In this document: positions 1-7,185 of the stretch, piece by piece | Layout of the letters: each line of letters starts with the position of its first letter | Numbering within the stretch: the stretch's first letter is position 1 | Position numbers and translations under genes: made by a program | Source: Gallionellaceae bacterium | Lineage (GTDB): Bacteria > Pseudomonadota > Gammaproteobacteria > Burkholderiales > Gallionellaceae | Direction: 5' to 3' | Length of the DNA: 27,020 nt | Assembly: GCA_003445795.1 (NCBI GenBank) | Contig: DMCN01000117.1 | Location: forward strand, 206-27,225 | The notes under the pieces: model-generated | Databases searched by the model: none | What the model saw: only the letters and a program-made list of their open reading frames with translations | What the model was told of the DNA's origin: nothing

Positions 1-372
1 GCCAACATCGACGTCGACATGATCATCCAGAACGTCGGCGTGGACGGCTCCACCGATTTCTCCTTCACCGTGCATCGCAACGAGTTCAACAAGGCGATGG
101 ACATCCTGAAGGATAAGGTCCAGCCGCACATCGGCGCGCGCGACGTCATCGGCGACAACAAGACCGCCAAGGTCTCCGTGGTCGGCGTCGGCATGCGTTC
201 GCACGTGGGCATCGCCAGCAAGATGTTCCGCACACTGGCGGAAGAGGGCATCAACATCCAAATGATCTCCACCTCCGAGATCAAGATATCCGTGGTCATC
301 GACGAGAAGTATCTGGAGCTGGCGGTGCGGGTACTGCACAAAGCCTTCAATCTGGACCAGGAAGACGCATAA
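1..372 (+). CDS. lysC: Aspartokinase, C-terminal part (ACT domains)
   Basis: This is the 3' end of an aspartate kinase gene cut by the left window edge. The kinase phosphorylates L-aspartate, the first step of the lysine, threonine and methionine pathway, in the cytoplasm. The visible 123 residues are open from base 1 and cover the regulatory tail. The segment VSVVGVGMRSHVGIASKMF followed by LAEEGINIQMISTSEIKISV is the hallmark second ACT domain of lysine-sensitive aspartokinases, where the feedback inhibitor binds between ACT domains. The kinase domain lies outside the window. The family is clear from this tail; which feedback inhibitor applies cannot be read here. Two tRNA genes follow on the same strand, a layout I recall as common in betaproteobacteria. 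Confidence 0.95.
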   Translation, partial: ANIDVDMIIQNVGVDGSTDFSFTVHRNEFNKAMDILKDKVQPHIGARDVIGDNKTAKVSVVGVGMRSHVGIASKMFRTLAEEGINIQMISTSEIKISVVIDEKYLELAVRVLHKAFNLDQEDA

Positions 373-417
373 ATCGTTTGACCGTCTACCCTCTAATCAG
401 TATCATTCGCGGCCTTC

Positions 418-511
418 GGAGAGGTGGCCGAGTGGTCGAAGGCACGTCCCTGCTAAGGACGCATACGAGCTTAAACTTGTATCGAGGGTTCGAATCCCTC
501 CCTCTCCGCCA
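418..511 (+). tRNA. tRNA-Ser (anticodon GCU)
   Basis: A class II tRNA with a long variable arm and encoded CCA. The acceptor strands GGAGAGG and CCTCTCC pair perfectly, with discriminator G at 508 and CCA at 509-511. The anticodon loop CTGCTAA sits between paired CGTCC and GGACG arms, with GCT at 452-454. The T-arm contains GGTTCGAATCC. The extra arm between the anticodon and T arms is typical of serine tRNAs. Confidence 0.97.
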
Positions 512-553
512 CGAAGTAACAAAGTAGTACGGTAGTAAACCAGCAACAAACAT

Positions 554-630
554 GCGCCGGTAGCTCAGCTGGATAGAGTACTTGGCTACGAACCAAGGGG
601 TCAGGAGTTCGAATCTCTTCCGGCGCACCA
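554..630 (+). tRNA. tRNA-Arg (anticodon ACG)
   Basis: A 77-nt class I tRNA with acceptor strands GCGCCGG and CCGGCGC, discriminator A and encoded CCA at 628-630. The D-arm is TAGCTCAGCTGGATAGAG. The anticodon stem CTTGG/CCAAG closes the loop CTACGAA, with ACG at 588-590, normally read as inosine-CG for arginine CGN codons. It lies 42 nt behind tRNA-Ser and is probably co-transcribed with it, since the next hairpin terminator follows only here. Confidence 0.97.
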
Positions 631-634
631 ATTC

Positions 635-664
635 AAAAGGCTTCCAGAAATGGAAGCCTTTTCC
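635..664 (+). terminator. Intrinsic terminator after the tRNA pair
   Basis: A perfect 12-bp stem AAAAGGCTTCCA / TGGAAGCCTTTT closes a GAAA tetraloop, with the stem's own T-tract plus further T's following. It starts 5 nt after the CCA of tRNA-Arg and separates the tRNA transcript from the riboswitch promoter. Confidence 0.9.
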
Positions 665-700
665 ATTTTCGGTGATCTAAACCCAATGAAATTATCGGGA

Positions 701-729
701 TTGACTGACCTGAAATAAAACATTAGGAT
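701..729 (+). promoter_or_regulatory. Sigma-70 promoter for the riboswitch-hemerythrin unit
   Basis: A -35 box TTGACT (701-706) and a -10 box TAGGAT (724-729) are separated by exactly 17 nt. The predicted start, around 736, falls at the 5' edge of the riboswitch aptamer, so the RNA would begin almost directly with the sensor. Confidence 0.65.
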
Positions 730-733
730 TCAC

Positions 734-850
734 CCACTTGGCAAACGTACCGAAAGGTACGGACGCAAAGTCTCCGGCCTAAGGGAAACTACGGTAGCGG
801 GACCGCGACACAGGGTGTTCTTCCCTGTGCCCGTCTTGGCACCTCCCCGT
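734..850 (+). promoter_or_regulatory. Cyclic-di-GMP-I (GEMM) riboswitch
   Basis: The aptamer (about 734-806) shows the conserved GEMM core in order: GGCAAAC, a hairpin with a GAAA tetraloop (cgtacc-GAAA-ggtacg), GGACGCAAAG, CTCCGGCCTAA (the tetraloop receptor), and GGTAGCGGG. These match the class I c-di-GMP riboswitch described in Vibrio and Geobacter. Aligned to the Vibrio Vc2 aptamer, the base I equate with G20 is G, which fits c-di-GMP rather than cGAMP selectivity (inference). A hairpin CACAGGG/CCCTGTG (809-829) and a C/T-rich tract to about 853 follow and probably form the expression platform. The hemerythrin start lies about 80 nt further on. Whether the ligand turns expression on or off cannot be decided by eye. 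Confidence 0.93.
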
Positions 851-912
851 TTTGCCGCTGTAGGGCTTTTCTCATGTATCGAATCGTGACTGAATGTTCA
901 TTGGGAGCGCAC

Positions 913-1416
913 ATGGCTAACGACGAAGTCTTCTTCAAATGGTCTCCGGACTACAGCGTCAACATCAAGACCATAGACGACCAGCATCAGGAACTGGTCA
1001 ACATCCTCAACCGACTATTTGTAGCGGTATCCAAGCGCGAAGGCGACCTTGCCATCGCCGGAATTCTGGATGCGCTGGTCAGTTACACGCAGACGCATTT
1101 TGCACTGGAAGAGCGGCTGATGCGGCAGGCAAAATACAAGGACCTCGAACCCCACATCGCCGAGCACAAGAAGCTGCTGGCGGAACTGGACCAGCTGGCA
1201 AAGAAACATATGCTCGAAGAGAAAACGATCTATTTCGAGATGCTGACCTTCCTCAAGACCTGGCTCAAGGAACATATTAACGGCGTGGATACGAAATACA
1301 GCGCCGCTTTGCAGGAGGTCGGGTTCTCGGTTGATGTGTGGGAGCGCGAAGCCACTGCCGAATTCGCGGCCATGTCCAATTCCAAGAAGTGGTGGGAACT
1401 CTGGAAAGCCGCCTGA
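913..1416 (+). CDS. Bacteriohemerythrin
   Basis: This 167-aa protein binds O2 at a non-haem di-iron centre and probably serves in oxygen sensing, storage or delivery in the cytoplasm. All seven iron ligands of the family are visible: His25 (DDQHQEL), His62 and Glu66 (THFALEE), His81 and His85 (PHIAEH), His121 (LKEHI) and Asp126 (GVDTKY). The last 35 residues form a Trp-rich tail beyond the four-helix bundle. I chose the ATG at 913 because GGGAG lies 5 nt upstream and the protein then begins with the usual F-x-W-x3-Y segment. An in-frame ATG at 874 has no such support. The gene is preceded by a c-di-GMP riboswitch, so its expression should follow the second-messenger level. It ends directly against umuC on the other strand. 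Confidence 0.95.
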   Translation: MANDEVFFKWSPDYSVNIKTIDDQHQELVNILNRLFVAVSKREGDLAIAGILDALVSYTQTHFALEERLMRQAKYKDLEPHIAEHKKLLAELDQLAKKHMLEEKTIYFEMLTFLKTWLKEHINGVDTKYSAALQEVGFSVDVWEREATAEFAAMSNSKKWWELWKAA

Positions 1417-2697
1417 TCAGGCGCGCGCCCGGCACAACTCGCTCCACTCGGTGGTGCAACGCCTGGACCGGTGGTCCCTGCGCATTGCCCAGGAAGTATC
1501 GTAGCCTTCACCCAGAAGTTTCACCGTGCCGCTGCCCATGCTGCGATTGATGCGATCCAGCGTGCGCATCAGCGCATGCGACTTCTGTTGCGCCTCCGCA
1601 TCGTCGAACAAGGTCCGCGGTCTGGCCGAAGCGGGGATGATCCCGCTCAGCATCACGCCGGCCTTCTGATAGGCATAGCCCGTGCGGTAGATCCGGCGCA
1701 AGCCGCTCAATGCGGCATGGCAGAGCAGGCGCGTGTCGTCGGTCGGTTCATGCAAGGGCACCAGCATCGCCTGCTGGTACTGCGGATCGCGTTCCCGGTG
1801 CGGGCTGGTACGGATATACACCTGGATGCCGCCGGCCAGTGAATGCTGCAGGCGCAACTTCTCCGCCGCGCGCGTGGTATAGGCGACCACTGCCTGCTCC
1901 AGATCGGACAATAAAGAAGTCGGCGTACCGAACGAGCGCGAGCAGATGATCTGCTGCTTGTCATGCACCACATCATCCAGCTCCAGACAGGCCGTGCCGT
2001 TCAGTTCTTCCACGATGCGTTCCTGCACCACGCTGAATTCGTCGCGCAGGCGTTTGGCCGGCGTACGTTTCAGGTCGAGCACGGAGCGGATGCCCATCTC
2101 GTTCAGCCTGCTCGTGCTGCGCCAGCCCACGCCCCATACCTCGCGCACGTCGATAGCAGCGAACAGCTCGTCGAGTTCCCGTTCCGTCAGCGCATTGAGG
2201 TCGCACACCCCGCCGAAGCGCGCATTCTTCTTCGCGATATGGTTGGCGAGTTTGGCCAGCGTCTTGCTCGCCGCGACGCCCACGCACACCGGGATGCCGA
2301 TGCAACGGCGAACGGTCTCGCGTATCTGCTGCGCATACTGCGTGTGATCGACCGCGATGCCGGTGATATCGAGGAAAGACTCGTCGATGGAATACACCTC
2401 CTGTTCCGGGCTGAACTGTGCCAGCAGCGACATCACCCGGTTGGAGAGATCGGCATACAACTCGTAATTGGATGAGAAAGCGACGATGCCGTGGCGTTTG
2501 GCCATGGCCTTCATCTGATACCAGGGCACGGCCATCTTCATCCCCAGGTCTTTGACCTCCTGCGAACGCGACACCACGCAACCGTCGTTGTTGGACAGCA
2601 CCACCACCGGCGTGCCTTCCAGGTCGGGCCGGAACAGGCGCTCGCAGGAAACGAAGAAGTTGTTGCAGTCGACTAGTGCGATGGCACGGGCTTTCAC
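1417..2697 (-). CDS. umuC: DNA polymerase V catalytic subunit (Y-family)
   Basis: Error-prone translesion polymerase; with cleaved UmuD it forms Pol V during SOS. Counting from the chosen start there are 426 residues, against 422 in E. coli. Metal-binding Asp10 (VDCNNFF) and Asp105-Glu106 (YSIDESF) are present at the same 95-residue spacing as in E. coli UmuC. LSNNDGCVVSRS and FSSNYELYADLSNRVM are typical palm/finger motifs, followed by helix-hairpin-helix and little-finger regions. I chose GTG at 2697 because its GTGA overlaps the umuD stop by four bases, which suggests translational coupling, and because the N-terminus then matches the family. A longer GTG start at 2715 is possible. The stop codon abuts the hemerythrin stop with no gap. 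Confidence 0.93.
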   Translation of the reverse strand: MKARAIALVDCNNFFVSCERLFRPDLEGTPVVVLSNNDGCVVSRSQEVKDLGMKMAVPWYQMKAMAKRHGIVAFSSNYELYADLSNRVMSLLAQFSPEQEVYSIDESFLDITGIAVDHTQYAQQIRETVRRCIGIPVCVGVAASKTLAKLANHIAKKNARFGGVCDLNALTERELDELFAAIDVREVWGVGWRSTSRLNEMGIRSVLDLKRTPAKRLRDEFSVVQERIVEELNGTACLELDDVVHDKQQIICSRSFGTPTSLLSDLEQAVVAYTTRAAEKLRLQHSLAGGIQVYIRTSPHRERDPQYQQAMLVPLHEPTDDTRLLCHAALSGLRRIYRTGYAYQKAGVMLSGIIPASARPRTLFDDAEAQQKSHALMRTLDRINRSMGSGTVKLLGEGYDTSWAMRRDHRSRRCTTEWSELCRARA

Positions 2698-3173
2698 ACC
2701 CTGTGCACGTTCCACTGCACCACACCCCAGATGGAAAAATCCTGCTCCGGCTTGATCACCACCTCCGGATAATCTGGATGGGCTGCGCGCAGCACCTTGC
2801 CCTGCGGTGTGTACAGCAACTGCTTTACGGTGAACTCGCCATCCAGCACCGCCACCACCACGCTGCCGTGGGCAGCAGGCACGGAACGATCCACGACCAG
2901 CAGATCGCCGTCGAAGATGCCCAACTCGCGCATCGAATGTCCGGCCACGCGCATGAAGAAGGTCGATTCGCGGTGCTGGATCAGGTGCTCGTCAAGGCTC
3001 AGGCGGCGCTCGACGTAGTCGTCGGCGGGCGAGGGGAAGCCTGCCGGTACGGCCTTGCGCAACAGGGCACGCTGGCGCTCGAACATCGATTTGTTCGGGT
3101 GCGTGAGTGACAGCAGGGTGGAAGAAGCGGCGCGGCGCGCGGGGCTGGTAGGGTGATGGTTGAGACTGGTCAT
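2694..3173 (-). CDS. umuD: UmuD, self-cleaving Pol V subunit (S24 peptidase family)
   Basis: SOS-induced LexA-like protein. RecA filaments stimulate its self-cleavage to the active UmuD' partner of UmuC. The catalytic Ser80 (AGHSM) and Lys117 (FTVKQ) and the Ala44-Gly45 cleavage site (VPAGFPSP) keep exactly the spacing of E. coli Ser60, Lys97 and Cys24-Gly25. The N-terminal arm is about 20 residues longer than in E. coli. I prefer ATG at 3173; a TTG at 3185 in the same frame is an alternative, and neither has a strong ribosome-binding site. It is the first gene of the umuDC operon, directly behind a promoter carrying two operators. Confidence 0.93.
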   Translation of the reverse strand: MTSLNHHPTSPARRAASSTLLSLTHPNKSMFERQRALLRKAVPAGFPSPADDYVERRLSLDEHLIQHRESTFFMRVAGHSMRELGIFDGDLLVVDRSVPAAHGSVVVAVLDGEFTVKQLLYTPQGKVLRAAHPDYPEVVIKPEQDFSIWGVVQWNVHRV

Positions 3174-3186
3174 GGCGATATCCAAC

Positions 3187-3232
3187 AGAACGAACGTTCT
3201 TGCATGGTAGAGAACGTTCGTTCTGCTGTCAA
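3187..3232 (-). promoter_or_regulatory. umuDC promoter with two LexA-type operators
   Basis: On the minus strand there is a perfect -35 TTGACA (3227-3232), a 17-nt spacer and a -10 TACCAT (3204-3209). One 14-bp element AGAACGTTCGTTCT (3211-3224, + strand) fills the spacer. A second, AGAACGAACGTTCT (3187-3200), lies just downstream over the expected start site. The two are exact reverse complements with centres 24 bp apart, and each contains GAAC-N4-GTTC. That is the SOS-box pattern known from Firmicutes and Actinobacteria, not the CTGT-N8-ACAG box expected in most betaproteobacteria. Repressor binding at both would occlude RNA polymerase. LexA is the obvious candidate, by inference from the gene served. 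Confidence 0.8.
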
Positions 3233-3241
3233 CAGAAATGC

Positions 3242-5302
3242 TCAGGCCTTATCTTCTGCCGCCTCCAGCAGGGCCACGATGCGTCTGGAAAGGCTGTCCA
3301 CACCGGCATACAGCCGTTCGGCAGTGGCTTTGTCCCCGGCTCTCATCGCTTTGACGATCTCCTTGATCGTGCGATGCAGTTCGGCGTGGGGTTCTTCGAC
3401 ATCGCGCAGTTCCTGGATATTGCCGTAATTCTTCAATCCCTCGCTGTAATACCATTTGCCGAAAGTGCATTGCTGGTGCGAGACGGCCTCTTCCTCGGTC
3501 AGCGTCCCCCGTCCGTCGAGGAAGGCCCGCAGCCGTACTTTCCAGTTCAGATGCGCGGACTTGGCGCTCGACAGATCCAACTTGTGGGTCCCGACCTTGA
3601 ACTGGCCGACCAGCACCTTCAACTGATCGAGCAGTTTGGCCAGATCGGCCACTGCATCTTCGGTGCTGCGCACTCCGGCGGACGTTTCGACCGCCATCTG
3701 ATTGATGGTGGCCAGACTGGCATTGATCCCCTCGGCAACCCCCAACTGCTCCTTGGCCGAACTGGCGATCTCGCCGTTCATGTCGCGTATGCTCGCCACC
3801 GCCCTGGTGATCTTGTCCAATGACTCTCCGGCCGTCCCGGCCTGTCCGACGCTGGCATCGACGCGCTGGCGTCCTTCCTCCATCACCCTTACTGCCGCCA
3901 ATGACTTCTCCTGCAGCCGCTCAATCAGCTTCTGTATCTGTGATGTTGCTTCCTGTGTGCTTTGCGCTAGCTTGCGTACCTCGTCCGCAACCACCGCGAA
4001 GCCGCGTCCCTGTTCGCCGGCACGCGCCGCCTCAATGGCCGCATTGAGTGCCAGCAGATTGGTCTGGTCGGCGATGCCCTTTATCGTGTCGAGTATCGTG
4101 CCGATGTTGCGGCTGTCGTCTGCCAGCTCGGCGATAACCTGCGTGGCACGGCCGACCTCATCCGCCACAGAACGTATTGAAGCGATGGTCTCGCCGACCA
4201 CCTTCATGCCGGTGGTAGCCTCCGTATCGGCTAGCTGAGCCGCAGTCACCGCGTTACCCGCGCTTTCGGCCACATGCCGCACATTCTCCAGCATACCTTG
4301 CACCGCCTTCGCGACTGAATCCGTCTCCTGATCCTGCTGATTGATGGTTGCTCCGGTTTGCTGCGCCACCGACGAGAGCCGCGCTGAATCGGCATTGATC
4401 AGATGCGTCGCCTCCACCACGCGCAACATCGCGTGCTGTATCTTGGCCGCAAACAGATTGAAGCCGGAGGCTAGCCGCTTGACCTCCTTGCCGCCGCGTT
4501 CGGACAGGCGCTGCGTCAGATCGCCATCGCCCTCGACGATCTTGTTCATCGCATAAGCCACCTCGTCCAAGGGACGAGTGATGCTTCGCCGCAACATCCC
4601 TGCCAGCAACAGCAGCACGATGGTGGCGACCAGTACGATTCCGGCGGTGCGCCAGGCACGCTGACTCACAGCAGCATCTACATCATCCACATAGATGCCC
4701 GAGCCGATGAGCAAACCCCACGGCTCGAATTTCTTCACATAGGACAACTTGGGATACAACTCATCCGAGGTGCCGCCGCCCGCCTTGGGTTTCGGCCAGT
4801 TGTAGGTGACGAAGCCCTTGTCGCTCTTTTCCACCACCTCGGTAAAAGCCACGAACAGGTTCTTCTTGCCGTCGGTCGCGAACGGAGCCCCGTTATCGCC
4901 GAAGCTCTGGCTCGTCGCACAATTGAACTTCTCCGCATCCAGTACCTTGCCGTCCAGTGCGGGCACCGTCGGGTGCATGATCATGGTGGGGTAGGGTTTG
5001 CCAAGATCATTGATCCAGAAATATTCCTTGTCCTCGTAGCGCAAAGCCTTGATGGTCGCGATCGCCTCGGCGCGGGCCGCCGCCTCGGACACAACCCCCG
5101 ACTTCTGCAACTCATAGGTACGCGCCAGTACACTGTAGGCAGTCTCGACCAGATGTCGCGTCTTCAACTGTTTCTCCGCCCACAACGTATCGCGCATGGA
5201 AATCACATCCACGACACTACCTGCGATGATCGCGCCGAGGAACAGCGCCACCATCAACCATATCTTGTTGCGTATGCTTAGGCCATCGAGAAACCGGAAC
5301 AT
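3242..5302 (-). CDS. Methyl-accepting chemotaxis protein with Cache sensor and CZB zinc domain
   Basis: A 686-aa inner-membrane chemoreceptor that controls CheA. In order: a membrane helix (about 14-36), a periplasmic single-Cache domain (about 40-215, with EDKEYFWINDLGKPYPTMIM and PWGLLIGSGIYVDDVD), a second membrane helix (about 218-240), a HAMP domain (SITRPLDEV onward), and the coiled-coil signalling domain. Its invariant hairpin tip reads DQTNLLALNAAIEAARAGEQ. The C-terminus is a CZB domain with the zinc ligands His584, His609, Cys612 (HQQCTFGKWYY), His639 and His643 (PHAELH), one more histidine than the usual three-His-one-Cys set. CZB domains respond to zinc and oxidants such as HOCl in studied receptors. 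No CheR/CheB pentapeptide tether is seen. AAGGAG lies just before the ATG. A sigma-28 promoter precedes the gene. Confidence 0.95.
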   Translation of the reverse strand: MFRFLDGLSIRNKIWLMVALFLGAIIAGSVVDVISMRDTLWAEKQLKTRHLVETAYSVLARTYELQKSGVVSEAAARAEAIATIKALRYEDKEYFWINDLGKPYPTMIMHPTVPALDGKVLDAEKFNCATSQSFGDNGAPFATDGKKNLFVAFTEVVEKSDKGFVTYNWPKPKAGGGTSDELYPKLSYVKKFEPWGLLIGSGIYVDDVDAAVSQRAWRTAGIVLVATIVLLLLAGMLRRSITRPLDEVAYAMNKIVEGDGDLTQRLSERGGKEVKRLASGFNLFAAKIQHAMLRVVEATHLINADSARLSSVAQQTGATINQQDQETDSVAKAVQGMLENVRHVAESAGNAVTAAQLADTEATTGMKVVGETIASIRSVADEVGRATQVIAELADDSRNIGTILDTIKGIADQTNLLALNAAIEAARAGEQGRGFAVVADEVRKLAQSTQEATSQIQKLIERLQEKSLAAVRVMEEGRQRVDASVGQAGTAGESLDKITRAVASIRDMNGEIASSAKEQLGVAEGINASLATINQMAVETSAGVRSTEDAVADLAKLLDQLKVLVGQFKVGTHKLDLSSAKSAHLNWKVRLRAFLDGRGTLTEEEAVSHQQCTFGKWYYSEGLKNYGNIQELRDVEEPHAELHRTIKEIVKAMRAGDKATAERLYAGVDSLSRRIVALLEAAEDKA

Positions 5303-5356
5303 GCTTTCTCCTTACTGGAACAGTTTGATCACATCAAAACACAGGGTTGCTGATAT

Positions 5357-5383
5357 CCTTCGGCAGAAGGCTGAAAAACATTA
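5357..5383 (-). promoter_or_regulatory. Sigma-28 (FliA) promoter of the chemoreceptor gene
   Basis: On the minus strand TAATGTTT (5376-5383) matches the flagellar -35 consensus TAAAGTTT at seven of eight bases. It is followed by exactly 11 nt and then GCCGAAGG (5357-5364), which shares GCCGA with the -10 consensus GCCGATAA. The site is about 55 nt upstream of the chemoreceptor start, which fits a flagellar/chemotaxis regulon gene. Confidence 0.65.
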
Positions 5384-5410
5384 GGGCTAATTGGGCCTAG
5401 TCGGAGGTCT

Positions 5411-5426
5411 ATATCTTTTTAGATAT
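5411..5426. repeat. Short inverted repeat in the nfeD leader
   Basis: ATATCT-TTTT-AGATAT forms a 6-bp palindromic hairpin about 75 nt before the nfeD start. It is too weak and AT-rich for a terminator and might be a protein-binding site. No convincing sigma-70 promoter was identified next to it. Confidence 0.35.
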
Positions 5427-5498
5427 TTGCGAAGAGCGGCTTTGCTGCTAGATTGCATCCTGCTTCCGCACGGGCGCGCAACGGAAAGAAAGGGAGTC

Positions 5499-5918
5499 AT
5501 GGAAATCTACATCTACTGGTTCTTGCTGGCCCTGATATTGGTCGGCTTGGAAATGGTCACCGGCACCTTCTACCTGCTGGTGGTCGCCATCGCGATGGCG
5601 GTGGGCGGCGTGGCGGCACTGCTGGGAATGGGTATGGTATGGCAACTGGTGCTCAGTGCTGTCACCGGTATCGCCGGCACGATCATGCTGAGGCGCTGGA
5701 AAAGCACCCAATCCAGTGATACCTCAAATGCCAGCCTCGACATCGGCCTGCCGGTAAAAGTCGTCAAGTGGAACGAAGACGGCACGGCACGGGTGTTCTA
5801 CCGTGGTGCGGAATGGAATGCGGAGCTCGAATCTGCCGATATCCCGCGCGAAGGGACGCTCTACATCGCAGAAGTGCGCGGATCTGCGCTGGTGCTCACG
5901 CATCGCAAACAACAATAA
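5499..5918 (+). CDS. NfeD family membrane protein
   Basis: A 139-aa short-form NfeD protein, the usual partner of SPFH proteins in membrane microdomains and membrane quality control. Hydrophobic helices cover about residues 3-26, 30-47 and 50-62, followed by a soluble OB-fold domain (about 80-135: GLPVKVVKWNEDGTARVFYRGAEWNAE). I chose ATG 5499 because AAAGGGAG lies directly upstream and the protein starts with the membrane segment; an open frame reaches back to 5391 without support. It is followed after 9 nt by the SPFH gene, and the stop overlaps that gene's Shine-Dalgarno, so the two form an operon like ybbJ-qmcA of E. coli. Confidence 0.92.
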   Translation: MEIYIYWFLLALILVGLEMVTGTFYLLVVAIAMAVGGVAALLGMGMVWQLVLSAVTGIAGTIMLRRWKSTQSSDTSNASLDIGLPVKVVKWNEDGTARVFYRGAEWNAELESADIPREGTLYIAEVRGSALVLTHRKQQ

Positions 5919-5927
5919 GGAGGCAAT

Positions 5928-6833
5928 ATGGAAATCGCTCTGTTCATACTGGTCGCAGCCGTCATCTTCGTCATCAAGGCACTCAAGGTCGTGCCGCAGC
6001 AGAACTCCTGGGTGGTCGAGCGTCTCGGCAAATTCCACGCCGCCTTGTTGCCCGGCTTGAATATCGTGATCCCGTTCATCGACCGTGTCGCCTACAAGCA
6101 CCTGCTCAAGGAGATTCCGCTCGACGTGCCCAGCCAGGTCTGTATCACCAAGGACAACACCCAACTGCAGGTCGACGGCATCCTGTATTTCCAGGTGACC
6201 GATCCCAAGCTTGCTTCCTACGGCACCAGCAACTACATCATGGCCATCACCCAGTTGGCTCAGACCACTTTGCGCTCCGTCATCGGCAAGATGGAGCTGG
6301 ACAAGACCTTCGAAGAGCGCGACGACATCAACCGCGCCGTGGTGGCTGCACTGGACGAAGCCGCCACCAGTTGGGGCGTCAAGGTGCTGCGCTACGAGAT
6401 CAAGGACCTGACCCCGCCGAAAGAGATCCTGCACGCCATGCAGGCACAGATCACCGCCGAACGCGAAAAGCGCGCCCTCATTGCCGCATCCGAAGGCCGC
6501 AAGCAGGAACAGATCAACATCGCCACTGGCGAACGCGAAGCCTTCATCCAGCGTTCGGAAGGCGAGAAGCAGGCCGCCATCAACACCGCACAAGGTGAAG
6601 CCGCGGCGATCATCGCAGTCGCATCCGCCACCGCGCAGGCTATCCAGCAAGTCGCTCTGGCCATCCAGTCGCCCGGCGGCATGGACGCCGTCAACCTCAA
6701 AGTCGCGGAGAAATACGTCGAAGCCTTCGGCAATGTCGCCAAGGAAGGCAACACCCTCATCCTGCCGGGCAACCTGGCCGAGATGGGCTCGATGGTGGCA
6801 GCAGCGATGAGTATCGTGAAGACGCAGAAGTAA
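5928..6833 (+). CDS. qmcA: SPFH/band-7 membrane protein QmcA (stomatin/paraslipin type)
   Basis: A 301-aa protein, close to E. coli QmcA (305 aa). It has an N-terminal membrane anchor (about 2-20), then the band-7 domain starting at VVPQQNSWVVERLGKF. The family motifs PGLNIVIPFIDRV, QVDGILYFQVTDP and LDKTFEERDDIN are visible, followed by an Ala/Glu-rich coiled coil (about 170-245) and a conserved C-terminal region. SPFH proteins assemble into large cage-like rings on the membrane and modulate proteases such as FtsH or membrane order. The strong AAGGAGG site 5 nt before the start overlaps the nfeD stop codon. The pairing with nfeD supports the assignment. No clear terminator follows; only a weak hairpin GGCAT/ATGCC near 6887 is seen. 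Confidence 0.94.
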   Translation: MEIALFILVAAVIFVIKALKVVPQQNSWVVERLGKFHAALLPGLNIVIPFIDRVAYKHLLKEIPLDVPSQVCITKDNTQLQVDGILYFQVTDPKLASYGTSNYIMAITQLAQTTLRSVIGKMELDKTFEERDDINRAVVAALDEAATSWGVKVLRYEIKDLTPPKEILHAMQAQITAEREKRALIAASEGRKQEQINIATGEREAFIQRSEGEKQAAINTAQGEAAAIIAVASATAQAIQQVALAIQSPGGMDAVNLKVAEKYVEAFGNVAKEGNTLILPGNLAEMGSMVAAAMSIVKTQK

Positions 6834-7088
6834 ATTGTTCGTTGCAGCAATCGGCTTGACTGTAACGCTGGCGGGATAGCTTGGTGGCATGCAAGATGCC
6901 AAAGGTATTTCAAGGCGGGAATGCTTTTAATGTATATGATTATTTGGAGATAATATTATTTTCGCCTGGAATTGTCGGGTAGGACGCGAGGGCGAATTCA
7001 AGCTAAAGCTTGCGGACTCGTCGAGGCTCTTGATTACCTCAGGCGCTCGTTCTGCTTTCTCCGTTTCTTCAAATGTCGTCCGAAAAAC
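6834..7088. other. Non-coding gap between qmcA and the tRNA-derived repeat
   Basis: I see no convincing gene in these 255 bases. They hold an AT-rich stretch around 6925-6962, unlike its surroundings, and a small inverted repeat CAAGCT-AA-AGCTTG (6999-7012). The gap would be the host side of the right junction of the mini-island if the tRNA-Asn insertion interpretation is correct. Confidence 0.5.
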
Positions 7089-7119
7089 AAAAGGGCTAAT
7101 GCATAGCGCTAGCCCTTTT
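7089..7119 (-). terminator. Bidirectional terminator beyond the tRNA fragment
   Basis: A 10-bp stem AAAAGGGCTA (7089-7098) / TAGCCCTTTT (7110-7119) carries T-runs on both sides. On the minus strand it stands directly behind the CCA-proximal end of the partial tRNA copy, just where a tRNA terminator would be. It is probably the original terminator of tRNA-Asn before the insertion. Confidence 0.8.
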
Positions 7120-7122
7120 TTG

Positions 7123-7163
7123 TCTGGCTCCGACCTAGACTCGAACCAAGGACCTGCGGATTA
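7123..7163 (-). repeat. Partial, degenerate copy of the tRNA-Asn 3' half (putative att site)
   Basis: These 41 bases align with 7838-7880 of the tRNA-Asn gene: 39 of 41 bases are identical, with a 2-nt deletion in the acceptor strand and two G-to-A changes (+ strand) in the T-stem. The match runs from the anticodon to the CCA end and stops sharply there. This is the segment usually used by tyrosine integrases as attachment site. Without the 5' half and with a broken acceptor it cannot be a working tRNA. It is a direct repeat of the tRNA end, 715 bp away. Confidence 0.88.
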
Positions 7164-7185
7164 CTCGGTCAGGCTACGGTGTGGT

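Noticed and set aside
386..631. Minus-strand 81-codon open frame
   Set aside because: It lies entirely across the two tRNA genes; translated tRNA sequence is a common false gene.
3226..3235. CTGTCAACAG as a classic LexA box
   Set aside because: The half-sites are separated by 2 nt instead of 8, and the sequence contains the -35 element.
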